64,000 nucleotides of DNA from assembly GCA_947479085.1 (NCBI GenBank), contig CANJYB010000004.1, positions 1-64,000 of the forward strand, written 5' to 3'. The notes beneath the pieces were generated by a model. It saw only the letters and a list, made by a program, of their open reading frames with translations, searched no databases and was not told the DNA's origin. The position numbers and the translations under genes are program-made. The stretch is from Bacteroidota bacterium (GTDB lineage Bacteria; Bacteroidota; Bacteroidia; 2-12-FULL-35-15). Position 1 is the stretch's first letter; every line of letters starts with the position of its first letter. Below are positions 14,691 through 24,508 of the stretch, one piece after another.

Positions 14691-17420
14691 ATGATGGATA
14701 AGTTTTCATTTTTAGGCAATGCAGATACTGTAGCAATAGAAGAATTGTTTCAGCAGTATATAAAAGACAGTAATTCAGTAGAGGCTGATTGGCGACAATT
14801 TTTCTCCGGTTTTGAGTTCGCCCGAAAAAGCTATGAAGATAATGGCAAGATTCCTGAAAACGTTACAAAAGAGTTCAATGTTATAAATCTTATTAATGGT
14901 TATCGTTCCCGCGGGCATTTGTTTACTTTAACCAACCCTGTTCGTAAACGCAGAAACTATACTCCTACACTTGATATTGGAAATTTCGGTTTAACCGCAA
15001 ACGATCTAGAAGTTGTATTTCACGCAGGAACCCAAATTGGAATTGGCGCAGCTAAATTAAAAGATATAATAGCCCATTTGCATCAGACCTATTGTCAAAC
15101 AATTGGTGCGGAGTTTATGTATATCCGTAACCCGGAAATAATGCAATGGTTGCAGACAAAAATGGAGAGTAGCAAAAATACTCCTGATTTCTCGCGCTAT
15201 GAGAAATTGATGATTTTGCATAAGTTAAATCAAGCAGTTGTATTTGAGAATTTTTTACATACAAAATTTGTTGGTCAAAAGCGTTTTTCTCTGGAAGGTT
15301 CCGAATCTTTTATACCTGCTTTAGATGCGGTTTGTGAAAAAGGTTCAGATTTGGGTATTGAGGATTTTGTAATAGGAATGGCTCATAGGGGGCGATTAAA
15401 CATTTTGACAAATATTTTAAATAAAAAATATGAAGATGTTTTCTCAGAATTTGAAGGCTTTCTTTCAGAAGATGAAGAATTTGATGGTGATGTAAAATAT
15501 CATATGGGTTATTCAAGCGATAGAATAAGCACTAATGGTAATAAGTTTCACATGAGTTTGACTCCTAATCCGTCCCATTTGGAAGCGGTTAATCCTGTTG
15601 TGGAGGGGATTTCTCGTGCCAAGATGGATTGGATACACAAAGGAGATATGAATAAGGTTTGTCCTATTTTAATTCATGGTGATGCAGCATTGGCAGGACA
15701 AGGAATAGGGTATGAAGTATTACAGATGTCGCAACTGGAAGGATATAAAACCGGAGGGACAGTGCATGTTGTAATTAATAATCAGATAGGTTTTACAACA
15801 AACTACCTTGATGGACGTTCAAGTACATATTGCACGGATCTTGCAAAGGTAACCCTTTCGCCAGTATTCCATGTAAACGGTGATGATGTAGAAGCATTAG
15901 TTTTTGTTTCTCAACTGGCAATGGAGTTTCGTCAAAAGTTTCATCGCGATGTTTTTATTGATGTATTGTGTTATCGCAGATATGGACATAATGAAGGTGA
16001 TGAACCTCGTTTTACTCAGCCTATTTTATACAAAACAATTGCATCTCACCCAAATCCTAAGGATATTTATGTGGAAGAATTGATTAAGCAAAATATTATT
16101 GATAACGATTTTGCAAAGGAAACAGAAAAGAACTTCAGGGAGATGCTTCAGGAAAAGCTGGATTTTGCAAAAAAGACTGCTAAAACAAAAATCACTTCTT
16201 TTCTTAAAGGGGAATGGGATGGTTTTACTGTGGCAAATGAAAATTCGTTTGACAAATCACCAACAACGACAATAGATAAAAAAACATTTTTGGACATAGC
16301 CAGAAAAACCGTAGAGTTGCCCAAAGACAAAAAAATATTTAATAAGGTTCAAAAGTTATTCGATGATAGGGCAGCAATGATTACCAATGATAATTACGAT
16401 TGGGCAATGGGGGAATTGATGGCTTATGCATCTTTAATGAACGAAGGACACAATGTGCGGTTTAGTGGACAGGATGTAGAAAGAGGGACATTCTCTCATA
16501 GGCATGCGGTAGTTAAAATTGAAGATACAGAAGAGAAATATGTTCCTTTAAATAGTTTTGGTGCAAAAGGAAGATTTGATATTTATAATTCACTTCTTTC
16601 GGAATATGCAGTTTTAGGTTTTGAATTCGGCTATTCATTAGCTGTACCTCGGGCATTAACTATTTGGGAAGCCCAGTTTGGAGATTTTTTTAATGGAGCT
16701 CAGATAATAATTGATCAGTTTATTACTTCGGCTGAATATAAATGGAAAAGAATGAGCGGGCTTGTAATGTTATTGCCGCATGGTTATGAAGGTATGGGTC
16801 CCGAACATTCAAGTGGAAGGATGGAGCGATTTTTAACTCAATGTGCAGAGAATAATATGCAGGTAGTAAATTGTACCACTCCAGCAAATCAGTTCCATAT
16901 TCTTCGCAGGCAGTTAAAAAGGGATTTCAGAAAACCATTGGTTTGTTTTACTCCCAAAAAACTATTGCGATATCCTACCTGTGTTTCATCGATTAAAGAT
17001 TTTACCGAATCAAATTTTCAAGAGGTGATTGATGATTCAAGCGCAAAGGTAAAATCTACAAAGAAGGTAGCTTTTTGTACCGGAAAAATCTATTATGATT
17101 TGATAGAAGCAAAACAAAAGGAAGGAAACGAAGAAATTGCAATTGTTCGTATTGAACAACTTTATCCATTGCCAATTATTCAACTTAATGAAATACTTTC
17201 AAAATATACTAACGCTAAGGAGTATATGTGGGTTCAGGAAGAGCCTGAAAATATGGGTGCCTGGGCATTTATGAACAGAAGGTTTAAAGAAGTGAATTTA
17301 AAGTATATCGGCAGAAATGAGAGTGCCAGCCCGGCTACCGGCTATGGAAAACTTCATACGCAGCAACAACAAAATATTATTAACAGCGTTTTTGAAAAGC
17401 AATTAGTAACTAAATTATAA
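14691..17420 (+). CDS. sucA: 2-oxoglutarate dehydrogenase E1 component
   Basis: Thiamine-diphosphate-dependent decarboxylase of the 2-oxoglutarate dehydrogenase complex in the TCA cycle. It is 909 aa from ATG 14691; a second ATG follows immediately at 14694. The N-terminal E1 motif (FSFLGNADTVAIEELFQQYI, WRQFFSGFEF) is intact. ThDP-binding and active-site blocks include GMAHRGRLNILTN, HGDAALAGQGIGYEVLQMSQ, HVVINNQIGFTT, YRRYGHNEGDEP, and in the transketolase half SGQDVERGTFSHRHAV and LLPHGYEGMGPEHSSGRMER. Length and order match bacterial SucA. sucB starts 3 bases after its stop, so the two form an operon. Confidence 0.97.
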   Translation: MMDKFSFLGNADTVAIEELFQQYIKDSNSVEADWRQFFSGFEFARKSYEDNGKIPENVTKEFNVINLINGYRSRGHLFTLTNPVRKRRNYTPTLDIGNFGLTANDLEVVFHAGTQIGIGAAKLKDIIAHLHQTYCQTIGAEFMYIRNPEIMQWLQTKMESSKNTPDFSRYEKLMILHKLNQAVVFENFLHTKFVGQKRFSLEGSESFIPALDAVCEKGSDLGIEDFVIGMAHRGRLNILTNILNKKYEDVFSEFEGFLSEDEEFDGDVKYHMGYSSDRISTNGNKFHMSLTPNPSHLEAVNPVVEGISRAKMDWIHKGDMNKVCPILIHGDAALAGQGIGYEVLQMSQLEGYKTGGTVHVVINNQIGFTTNYLDGRSSTYCTDLAKVTLSPVFHVNGDDVEALVFVSQLAMEFRQKFHRDVFIDVLCYRRYGHNEGDEPRFTQPILYKTIASHPNPKDIYVEELIKQNIIDNDFAKETEKNFREMLQEKLDFAKKTAKTKITSFLKGEWDGFTVANENSFDKSPTTTIDKKTFLDIARKTVELPKDKKIFNKVQKLFDDRAAMITNDNYDWAMGELMAYASLMNEGHNVRFSGQDVERGTFSHRHAVVKIEDTEEKYVPLNSFGAKGRFDIYNSLLSEYAVLGFEFGYSLAVPRALTIWEAQFGDFFNGAQIIIDQFITSAEYKWKRMSGLVMLLPHGYEGMGPEHSSGRMERFLTQCAENNMQVVNCTTPANQFHILRRQLKRDFRKPLVCFTPKKLLRYPTCVSSIKDFTESNFQEVIDDSSAKVKSTKKVAFCTGKIYYDLIEAKQKEGNEEIAIVRIEQLYPLPIIQLNEILSKYTNAKEYMWVQEEPENMGAWAFMNRRFKEVNLKYIGRNESASPATGYGKLHTQQQQNIINSVFEKQLVTKL

Positions 17421-17423
17421 GAG

Positions 17424-18674
17424 ATGGCAATTATAGAAATGAAAGTACCTAGTCCTGGAGAATCAATTACTGAAGTAGTAATTGCCAGATGGGCTAAAAA
17501 GGACGGAGATTATGTGGAGAAAGATGAAGTGGTAGCAGAGATAGATTCTGATAAAGCTACTTTAACAATTAATGCAGAGGATTCGGGAGCTATTAAAATA
17601 TTTGCTGCAGAAGGAGATACGGTAAAGGTTGGTCAGGTAGTTTGTTCTATTGATACCAGTGTGAAAGGCGAAAGCAAACCTAAAGCTGCAGCTGTTGAAG
17701 TAAAAAAAGAAGTAAAAGTTGAGGTAAATAAAGAAATTGCCAAACCCGAAGTTGTTGCAACAAATTCCAAAAGTTATGCTAATGGAACGCCTTCACCCGC
17801 GGCAAAAAAACTGATGGACGAAAACAATGTTCCGGCTGATAAAGTTAAAGCAACGGGAAAAGATGGAAGAATAACCAAAGGAGACGTTTTGAATACACTT
17901 TCAGCAGGTTTTGATTCATCTGCTGCTGCAAAATGGGGAGGAAACAGGGACATGGAACGCTCAAAAATGTCTCCTTTAAGAAAAAAGTTAGCTCAACGTT
18001 TAGTTGCCGTAAAAAACGAAACTGCAATGCTTACAACTTTTAATGAAGTGGATATGAGTGCCATTTATTCTATGCGTGCTAAATACAATCCGGCAATTGA
18101 AAAAAAGTTTGGAGTTAAGCTTGGTTTTATGAGCTTCTTTACAAAAGCAGTAACTGAAGCATTGAATCATTTTCCGGCAGTAAACGCAATGATAGATGGT
18201 GAAGAAATCGTGTATCATAAATATGCAGATATAGGAATTGCAGTAAGCGCCCCAAAGGGATTAGTTGTTCCTGTGGTTAGAAATGCTGAACAAATGAGTC
18301 TTGCCGAAATTGAAACAGCAATTAAAAATCTGGCAATAAAAGCACGGGACAATAAAATTACTCTTGAAGATATGACAGGAGGAACATTTACCATTACTAA
18401 TGGTGGTGTGTTTGGTTCGATGATGAGCACTCCAATTATTAATCCTCCACAAAGTGCTATTCTTGGAATGCATAATGTGGTAGATCGCCCTGTTGCAATT
18501 AATGGCCAAGTGGTTATCAGACCAATGATGTATGTTGCTTTATCTTATGATCATCGGATAATTGACGGACGAGAGTCAGTTGGTTTTTTAGTGAAAGTAA
18601 AAGAGATGTTGGAAAATCCTGTGAAGATGTTATTTGGTGGAAAAGATCCAAATGAGATTGTTTTGGGATTGTAA
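17424..18674 (+). CDS. sucB: 2-oxoglutarate dehydrogenase E2, dihydrolipoyl succinyltransferase
   Basis: Transfers succinyl from E1 to CoA and forms the complex core. It is 416 aa. An N-terminal lipoyl domain (residues 1-80, lipoyl lysine in [11 protein letters not shown]) is followed by a Lys/Val/Glu-rich linker and a peripheral-subunit-binding domain ([29 protein letters not shown]). The catalytic domain shows [40 protein letters not shown] and the HxxxDG active site ([14 protein letters not shown]). It is immediately downstream of sucA. A strong bidirectional terminator follows. Its lipoyl domain would be a client of the LipB at 8.8 kb. Confidence 0.97.
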   Translation: MAIIEMKVPSPGESITEVVIARWAKKDGDYVEKDEVVAEIDSDKATLTINAEDSGAIKIFAAEGDTVKVGQVVCSIDTSVKGESKPKAAAVEVKKEVKVEVNKEIAKPEVVATNSKSYANGTPSPAAKKLMDENNVPADKVKATGKDGRITKGDVLNTLSAGFDSSAAAKWGGNRDMERSKMSPLRKKLAQRLVAVKNETAMLTTFNEVDMSAIYSMRAKYNPAIEKKFGVKLGFMSFFTKAVTEALNHFPAVNAMIDGEEIVYHKYADIGIAVSAPKGLVVPVVRNAEQMSLAEIETAIKNLAIKARDNKITLEDMTGGTFTITNGGVFGSMMSTPIINPPQSAILGMHNVVDRPVAINGQVVIRPMMYVALSYDHRIIDGRESVGFLVKVKEMLENPVKMLFGGKDPNEIVLGL

Positions 18675-18694
18675 ATAAAAAAGAATTATTTACC

Positions 18695-18738
18695 AAAAGA
18701 GGGGTTGCGCAAAAAGCGCAACCCCTCTTTTATTTTTT
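18695..18738. terminator. Strong bidirectional terminator between sucB and the membrane-protein gene
   Basis: AAAAGAGGGGTTGCGC (18695-18710) pairs perfectly with GCGCAACCCCTCTTTT (18716-18731) around AAAAA. T-rich flanks occur on both strands, as expected between convergent transcripts. Confidence 0.92.
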
Positions 18739-20181
18739 TACAACTATATCGTATTTTAATTCAAGAATCTCTTTAAGCGCATCGTCAATATAGTCAGTAC
18801 CAATTTCAAGGGGTAAAAACATTCCAGAGTCTGGCAAAGGGTCAACATACAGCACTTTTATTTCCTTGTTTTTTTTTGCTTTTATAAGAGACCCGATTAA
18901 ATTATCATATTGCCTGGCATATAAACTTGTGGTGTTATATTGGAGAAAGAGGTAGAATAAAAGGGAAAGGGAAATTATAAATGGAAGGAGAACCGCAATT
19001 GTACTTTTAAGAAGTAAGCTTTGGAAACGGATTTGATACCCAACTATCAAAAACACTAAACAAAAAAGGGCAAATAATGAGAAACTTGTGAACGTCCATC
19101 CCCTGAGAGGAATACTATAATAACGAAGAAAAAGAATCTGGAACAAATAGGTAATAATTATAGAAAGCAATAATGGGATGCAACCAAACAATAGAACTTT
19201 TTTAAATCGTTTGTTTTTTTCATAAGCACTTGAATTGCTTCTGATTTTCATACCTAATAATATCCACAGTGAAGCTAAGCCAAGGCCAATGAGATATTTT
19301 TTTTGAGCAAATTCTTTTCCACTTAAAGGAAACTCTGTATTAGTTGATGAAACTGAGGTTATCAGCAAATGGTCTCTAACATACGTTTTCCTTCTTTTTA
19401 GATTTCCCGGTGCACTAACAGTAACTATTAGAGCAATAAAAAATAGTATGAATGCAATGCCAAAACGTTTTACAAAGTAGTTACTTCTAAAATCAGAAAG
19501 AGAAATTATTTTTCTATAAAATAAATAAATGAAAGAGAATAATGTAAGTGCTCCAAAAATTAGTGAATATATTTCGTAGCTTCCTCCAAGATAAATAAAA
19601 CAGAGACAAATTAATAGATAATGAATTTTACTTTTCCTCTGTTTCAGTACTAAAGCAATTCCCAAAAGTAAAATGATTATTCCCTGCAAATGGTCAACAG
19701 TAGCAAATATCCACCACCATACTTCTATATTTTGAAAGGTAGAAAAATAAAAGCCTGCAGCAAATAAAATACTATAGGTTATTGATGTTTTATTATTAAT
19801 AGATGTATTGAATAGTTGCTTGATTCCTGATTGAATGATACTATTAAGGGAGTAAATCAGAATGCATAAGGAGATAACGTAATATACAAAATATACGTAA
19901 TGTATATTTTGGTATGCAGAAGAGGTAGAAAGAATGAAGTGATAATAGCTGCTACTCATCCATCTTCCGCACCAGGTAGAATAAAACCAGCTTACAAACT
20001 CAAAAATACTTTTCCCTTTTACAATGGAAATAAAATTGACATCTTCGTTGGTTGGTCGATTATAAAAACTTAAAACTAAATAGAAAGCAATGAAGACAAT
20101 TGCCGAAAAATAAAGAAGCCCGTTGCTTATGAAAGAAACTTTTTTTCCTAATGGATTTAATGGCTTTAAGGCACCCGGCAT
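18730..20181 (-). CDS. Polytopic membrane protein, GT-C glycosyltransferase-like (DUF6056-like)
   Basis: A 483-aa protein with about ten to twelve hydrophobic segments spread from residue 20 to the C-terminus. After the first helix comes an acidic pair in the first loop (RPTNEDVNF, Glu46-Asp47) and then WFYSTWCGRWMSS. This is the layout of GT-C-type enzymes and of the DUF6056 family, which use lipid-linked sugars. A soluble tail (KEIKVLYVDPLPDSG, then IDDALKEILELKYDIVV) ends the protein. The substrate is unknown. It starts 12 bases after the selD stop, so it probably ends the POT-mnmH-selD transcript, although no functional link is evident. Confidence 0.75.
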   Translation of the reverse strand: MPGALKPLNPLGKKVSFISNGLLYFSAIVFIAFYLVLSFYNRPTNEDVNFISIVKGKSIFEFVSWFYSTWCGRWMSSSYYHFILSTSSAYQNIHYVYFVYYVISLCILIYSLNSIIQSGIKQLFNTSINNKTSITYSILFAAGFYFSTFQNIEVWWWIFATVDHLQGIIILLLGIALVLKQRKSKIHYLLICLCFIYLGGSYEIYSLIFGALTLFSFIYLFYRKIISLSDFRSNYFVKRFGIAFILFFIALIVTVSAPGNLKRRKTYVRDHLLITSVSSTNTEFPLSGKEFAQKKYLIGLGLASLWILLGMKIRSNSSAYEKNKRFKKVLLFGCIPLLLSIIITYLFQILFLRYYSIPLRGWTFTSFSLFALFCLVFLIVGYQIRFQSLLLKSTIAVLLPFIISLSLLFYLFLQYNTTSLYARQYDNLIGSLIKAKKNKEIKVLYVDPLPDSGMFLPLEIGTDYIDDALKEILELKYDIVVKK

Positions 20182-20193
20182 TTTTTATTGTTG

Positions 20194-21237
20194 TTATTTT
20201 AGTTCAATAACCTTCTCTCCTTTTTCTTTCATTACACCAATTGGTGAAGCAAATTCCATTAACCCTTCATTAATTAATAATTGCTCCACTTCTTTTTTTG
20301 CTGCGGGATTTACTGTTATTAATAATCCTCCATTGGTTTGGGGGTCACAAAGAGTAAGTAATGAGTCGCCTGTTATTCCTGAAACTTTTGGGTCGTAACT
20401 GGTCCAGTTTCGGAAGCTGTTATCGGGAACGCACATTTGAGAAATATAAAAATTCAAATCACTTATTAAGGGCACTTTTGAATATTCTATTTCTGCCGTT
20501 AATTCTGCCCCTTCCGCCATTTCTATCAGATGGCCTAATAAACCAAAACCTGTAACATCTGTCATAGCAGTTACTCCATTTAACTGCCCGAGTTTTTCTC
20601 CGAGTTTATTTAACTGTATCATTTGTTGTGGAGCAACTCCTTTGTGTTCTTCCATTAAAACACCTTTTTTTTCAGCTGTGGTAAGAATACCTACGCCAAT
20701 CTGTTTTGTCAAATAAATTAAATCACCTGTTTTAGCGGTATCATTTTGTTTCAGGTTTTTTAAATCAATGATTCCTGTAACAGCCAAGCCAAATATTGGT
20801 TCCGGGCTATCAATGCTATGCCCTCCTGCTAAAGGTATTCCTGCTTCTGCGCAAATGGTTCGCCCGCCTTCTATAACTTTACGCGCCAGTTCTGTTGGTA
20901 ATTTATTTATAGGCCAACCAAGAATTGCAACCGCCATCAAAGGTTTTCCTCCCATAGCATACACATCACTGATGGCATTTGCAGCAGCTATCCTTCCAAA
21001 ATCAAAAGCATCATCAACAATCGGCATGAAGAAATCAGTGGTGGAGATAATCCCTTGCCCATTACCAATATCAAATACAGCTGCATCGTCTTTAGTATTG
21101 TTACCCACAATTAGTTTATCATTTTGTGGAGCAACAAGATTTGATTTTAATATTTCTTCCAAAACGTGAGGAGCAATCTTGCATCCGCATCCTGCACCGT
21201 GAGAGTATTGTGTAAGTTTAATTTCTTCTATTGACAT
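20194..21237 (-). CDS. selD: Selenide, water dikinase SelD
   Basis: Makes selenophosphate from selenide and ATP. It is 347 aa. The catalytic motif near the N-terminus is YSHGAGCGCKIAP, with cysteine rather than selenocysteine; the ATP and metal-binding segments NTKDDAAVFDIGNGQGIIST, TDFFMPIVDDAFDFGRIAAA and GLAVTGIIDL follow, and TDVTGFGLLGHLIEMAEGA is intact. The gene lies directly downstream of mnmH, whose product uses selenophosphate, so the evident use here is 2-selenouridine in tRNA. No selA, selB or Sec-tRNA gene is visible in the window. Confidence 0.96.
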   Translation of the reverse strand: MSIEEIKLTQYSHGAGCGCKIAPHVLEEILKSNLVAPQNDKLIVGNNTKDDAAVFDIGNGQGIISTTDFFMPIVDDAFDFGRIAAANAISDVYAMGGKPLMAVAILGWPINKLPTELARKVIEGGRTICAEAGIPLAGGHSIDSPEPIFGLAVTGIIDLKNLKQNDTAKTGDLIYLTKQIGVGILTTAEKKGVLMEEHKGVAPQQMIQLNKLGEKLGQLNGVTAMTDVTGFGLLGHLIEMAEGAELTAEIEYSKVPLISDLNFYISQMCVPDNSFRNWTSYDPKVSGITGDSLLTLCDPQTNGGLLITVNPAAKKEVEQLLINEGLMEFASPIGVMKEKGEKVIELK

Positions 21238-21252
21238 TTGTTTTCTTTTATT

Positions 21253-21285
21253 ACCCCTGTCAGGGTTCCAAACACTGACAGGGGT
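21253..21285. terminator. Dispersed CCTGTCAG palindrome between mnmH and selD
   Basis: ACCCCTGTCAG (21253-21263) pairs with CTGACAGGGGT (21275-21285). No U-run follows. A related word, AACCTGTCAGGTTT, occurs at the window end (63965-63978). It may attenuate or stabilise the mnmH-selD mRNA. Confidence 0.5.
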
Positions 21286-21302
21286 ATTCGTAACCTATTC
21301 AT

Positions 21303-22322
21303 TTACGTCTTGCGAGAAATTATTTTCTTCGCTATTTCTTCAGCATTCAATTCTTCAAACTCGTAATTAATAATATTTTCTATTGGACGCTGGTCAGCTC
21401 CGTAATTATATGTTTTATCATAATAAGAAAGACAGATTTCGAAAGCAGTTCTGTTATCTCCATTTTCAATGGCTGCTATAGCGGTTTTTGTTTGAACCCC
21501 ACCTAATCGTTTGCCGATCCGTTCTGTAGCCTTAATCAATTCTTCTTTTGAAAATTGCCCGTATTCATTAACCAGATAATTAATCCTGGCCTGAACGGGC
21601 AAATTAATGGTAACCACAGTTGCATTCTGCATTTGTTCCCAAAGACCAACAGGAAGTATGTTTCTTCCTACTTTCCTGCTCTCATTTTCTACCCAACATA
21701 CTTTTTCAGTATTGATTTTAGATAGATGAAAAGATAATTCGTTTTCAAACTGTTCCTGAGAGGATTGGGGCTGTTCTCCTAAAGCCCCAAAACTGGAGCC
21801 TTTATGGTGAGCGATTCTTTCTAAGTCAATTATTTGTTCTCCTTGCTTTTCAAGTTCTTTGAGAATAATTGTCTTACCTGTACCGGTTTTTCCTCCCAAT
21901 ACAATTACATTTTTTTTCTCCTTAAAACTTTCCAGAACTACTCTCCTATACATTTTATACCCACCTTTTAGGGTAATGCATTTGAATCCATAAGTTTCAA
22001 GAAACCAAGCCATACTCGAACTCCTCATCCCACCCCGCCAGCAATGAACTAAAAAGGTTTCTGTTTTATTTATTTTTATGGCTTCTTTAACATATTCATG
22101 CAGTTTAGGACCCACTATTTCCAATGCTTTTAAAACAGCAACCTTTTTTCCTTCCTGTTTATAAAGCGTGCCAATAATTTTTCTTTCTTCAATTGTAAAC
22201 AATGGAAAACAAATAGCACCAATTATATGCCCTTGCTCAAACTCTGCAGGAGTGCGAACATCAAGTATGGGATGTATTTCCGAAAGTTTAAGAAATTCGT
22301 TTATGTTAACTGAAGTTGGCAA
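21303..22322 (-). CDS. mnmH: tRNA 2-selenouridine synthase (rhodanese + P-loop)
   Basis: Converts wobble 2-thiouridine in tRNA to 2-selenouridine using selenophosphate; also called SelU or YbbB. It is 339 aa. An N-terminal rhodanese domain has PILDVRTPAEFEQGHIIGAI and the active-site loop VHCWRGGMRSSSMAWFLETY. A P-loop (VLGGKTGTGKTIILKEL) and the specific motif HHKGSSFGALGEQPQSSQEQ follow. The start is TTG at 22322, six bases after the POT stop. No ATG is available before residue 93, and the N-terminus matches the family, so the TTG start is credible. Confidence 0.94.
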   Translation of the reverse strand: MPTSVNINEFLKLSEIHPILDVRTPAEFEQGHIIGAICFPLFTIEERKIIGTLYKQEGKKVAVLKALEIVGPKLHEYVKEAIKINKTETFLVHCWRGGMRSSSMAWFLETYGFKCITLKGGYKMYRRVVLESFKEKKNVIVLGGKTGTGKTIILKELEKQGEQIIDLERIAHHKGSSFGALGEQPQSSQEQFENELSFHLSKINTEKVCWVENESRKVGRNILPVGLWEQMQNATVVTINLPVQARINYLVNEYGQFSKEELIKATERIGKRLGGVQTKTAIAAIENGDNRTAFEICLSYYDKTYNYGADQRPIENIINYEFEELNAEEIAKKIISRKT

Positions 22323-22328
22323 TTTGTT

Positions 22329-23828
22329 TTATTTAACTTCTTGCATCAGTTTACGGATGAGTGGTGAAATGACAATCATTACCACCCCGGCTATCAATGC
22401 ATATATGGCAAGCTGTTTATAACCATCCGTGTAGCCTTGCAGTTTAACCATCAAGGTTGCGTTGTTGTCAGGACTTGACATGCCCGCACCTAAAATACCT
22501 GCTGCGTATTGCCCGTAAGCACTCGCCAGGAACCACATTCCCATCATCATGCCCCCTAACCTTTTGGGTGATAGTTTTGTCATGATGGATAAACCTATGG
22601 GTGATAAACAAAGTTCTCCAAAGGTGATTACAAGGTAAGCCAATGTAAAAATGTTAAGCGAAGTGATGCCTTGCATGTCTGCAAAAAAACGGGTGTAATA
22701 GAAAATGTAAAACGCAAGAGCAAGAAACAGAAATCCTATTCCAAATTTTATTACCGTGTTAGGTTCTATCTTTTTCTTGATCATGGCAAGCCAAAGTAAG
22801 CCTAACAGAGGACTGAAGATGATTACAAATAAGGAATTGGATGTGTTGTTGATGATATTGGGGTCGATATTAAAAGACAATAAGTCGTGATGAAGATTAT
22901 CCTGGGCGAAGAGCGCTAAGGAACCTCCGCTTTGTTCGAAAAAGGCCCAGAATATGATAGAAAAAAGAATAAAGACAAAAGCTGCAAGAAGCTTTTTGCG
23001 GGCCCGCAGGTCTTTTTCTTTAATGGTTTCGTAAAGAAAGTAGATGATGGCTAATGGGCCAATGGTGTACATAAAATAGTCAGTATAATCTGTATTTTTT
23101 ATCATTATAAAAATTAACGGAATACTGATTAACGAACCTGCATACACCATAATTTCCTTGGAGGTTCGTTTGGCTGAACTCAAATGCAATAAGGGGGAAT
23201 CGCCAATGGGGCCTAATGATTTTTTGGTTAATAAAAACGTAACCAACCCGATGGCCATAACAATGGCAGCGGAAAGAAATGCGTAACTCCAGCCATAATC
23301 CGGGCTTTTGCCGAGGTAAACGCAAATGGCTCCTCCGAGTAATGCACCTATATTGATTCCTGAATAAAATAATCCAAAGCCGGCATCTCTCCTGGCATCG
23401 CCTTCTCTGTAAAGGTCGCCCACCATGGATGAAATATTTGGTTTAAAAAAACCGGTACCTATAATGGAAAGTGTAATTCCTAAATAGAAAAAGTTCTGGG
23501 GCGATGCTACAATAATTAAATTTCCAATTATCATTACCAAACCGCCAAACAACAACGACTTTTTAAAGCCTAAAACTTTATCTGCAAAAATACCACCTAT
23601 AAAAGTGAATGCATATACAAATGCCTGGATGGCGCCATATTTAAGGTTCGCTTCCTTATCAGACAGGGCCAGGCCAAGCATTTTATCAGCCATAAAAATA
23701 GTTAATACCCCCCGCATTCCATAGAAACAAAAGCGTTCCCACATTTCTACCAGGAATAAAAACCAAAGTTGTTTTGGGTATTTACCTTTAAAATCCTGAA
23801 TTTCTTCTAATGTCAATTGTTTTTCCAT
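22329..23828 (-). CDS. POT-family proton-coupled oligopeptide transporter
   Basis: An inner-membrane proton/peptide symporter, 499 aa with about 12-14 predicted helices. The PTR2 signatures are clear: the ExxER motif in VEMWERFCFYGMRGVLTIFM, GTGFFKPNISSMVGDLY and GLFYSGINIGALLGG, with a C-terminal block IGLSIMTKLSPKRLGGMMMG. It heads a minus-strand transcript with mnmH and selD, which is an unusual partnership. Peptide specificity cannot be deduced. A TATATTTG promoter element and the 42-bp array lie upstream. Confidence 0.94.
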   Translation of the reverse strand: MEKQLTLEEIQDFKGKYPKQLWFLFLVEMWERFCFYGMRGVLTIFMADKMLGLALSDKEANLKYGAIQAFVYAFTFIGGIFADKVLGFKKSLLFGGLVMIIGNLIIVASPQNFFYLGITLSIIGTGFFKPNISSMVGDLYREGDARRDAGFGLFYSGINIGALLGGAICVYLGKSPDYGWSYAFLSAAIVMAIGLVTFLLTKKSLGPIGDSPLLHLSSAKRTSKEIMVYAGSLISIPLIFIMIKNTDYTDYFMYTIGPLAIIYFLYETIKEKDLRARKKLLAAFVFILFSIIFWAFFEQSGGSLALFAQDNLHHDLLSFNIDPNIINNTSNSLFVIIFSPLLGLLWLAMIKKKIEPNTVIKFGIGFLFLALAFYIFYYTRFFADMQGITSLNIFTLAYLVITFGELCLSPIGLSIMTKLSPKRLGGMMMGMWFLASAYGQYAAGILGAGMSSPDNNATLMVKLQGYTDGYKQLAIYALIAGVVMIVISPLIRKLMQEVK

Positions 23829-23863
23829 ACACTCTTGTTTTAAAAGGGTTGTTTTTCAATCTC

Positions 23864-23871
23864 CAAATATA
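23864..23871 (-). promoter_or_regulatory. -7 promoter element for POT-mnmH-selD
   Basis: On the minus strand TATATTTG matches TAnnTTTG, 35 bases before ATG 23828. It sits just outside the 42-bp array. Confidence 0.45.
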
Positions 23872-23940
23872 CATATATAATATAAGCCGATACCTCTTCC
23901 TTAACCTGAATCGGGGATTGAAAAAAGCAGAGACCGTTAT

Positions 23941-24300
23941 TTTGAATTTAAAACCATATCTCCCAAATTGAGAAATCCACGTTTCGAATTTAATACTGCA
24001 TCTCACAACATGAAGGGACTCCATTTTGAATTAAAAACATCATTTCCCAAACTGGGGAGACCCCAAATTGAACGTAATCTGACCCCTCGCAACATTGGGA
24101 GGGGGCAGATTGAACCTAATTTGCCCCCTCCCCACATTGGGAGGACCCGGATTGGATGTAATTTGCCCCCTCCCTATGTTGGGAGCCCCCGGATTGAATC
24201 TAATCCGACCCCTCCCAAGGTTGGGAGGCCCCGGATTGAATGTATTCTGCCCCCTCTCCATGTTGGGAGACCCCAAATTGAATCTAATTTGCCCTCCATC
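23941..24300. repeat. 42-bp tandem array (about nine units)
   Basis: The anchor word RATTGAAT or TTTGAATT recurs at 23941, 23983, 24025, 24067, 24109, 24151, 24193, 24235 and 24277, always 42 bases apart. The right-hand units are GC-rich and share TTGGGAGGCCCCGGATTGAA and CCCCCTCCC; the left-hand units are AT-rich and degenerate. Because 42 is a multiple of 3, both strands have open frames of 80-110 codons that encode only 14-residue repeats; these are not called as genes. From 24301 to 24508 I see nothing else. Confidence 0.93.
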
Positions 24301-24508
24301 CGTTAAAAAATTAGCTTTTTTACGTGCCAAGTGATTATTGCTTATGTTGATTATTAATAAGTTATATCGAAATTTGATTTTTGAGATTCTTGCTTCCTTT
24401 ATATGAACATGAAATTATTCAGGTAATTGAATGCGATAAATTTTTTTTCGGGAAAGAAATCTAATTTGAGAATTTAACTAAAAAAAGCGAGCTAAAAAAA
24501 GTAAGGTG

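Noticed and set aside
21181-21237. SelD as a selenoprotein
   Set aside because: The catalytic GAGCGCK motif has Cys codons and no in-frame TGA.
23968-24334. Open frames of 79-112 codons on both strands at the 42-bp array
   Set aside because: They exist because the repeat unit is a multiple of three; they encode only 14-residue repeats in several frames, with no start signals or family resemblance.
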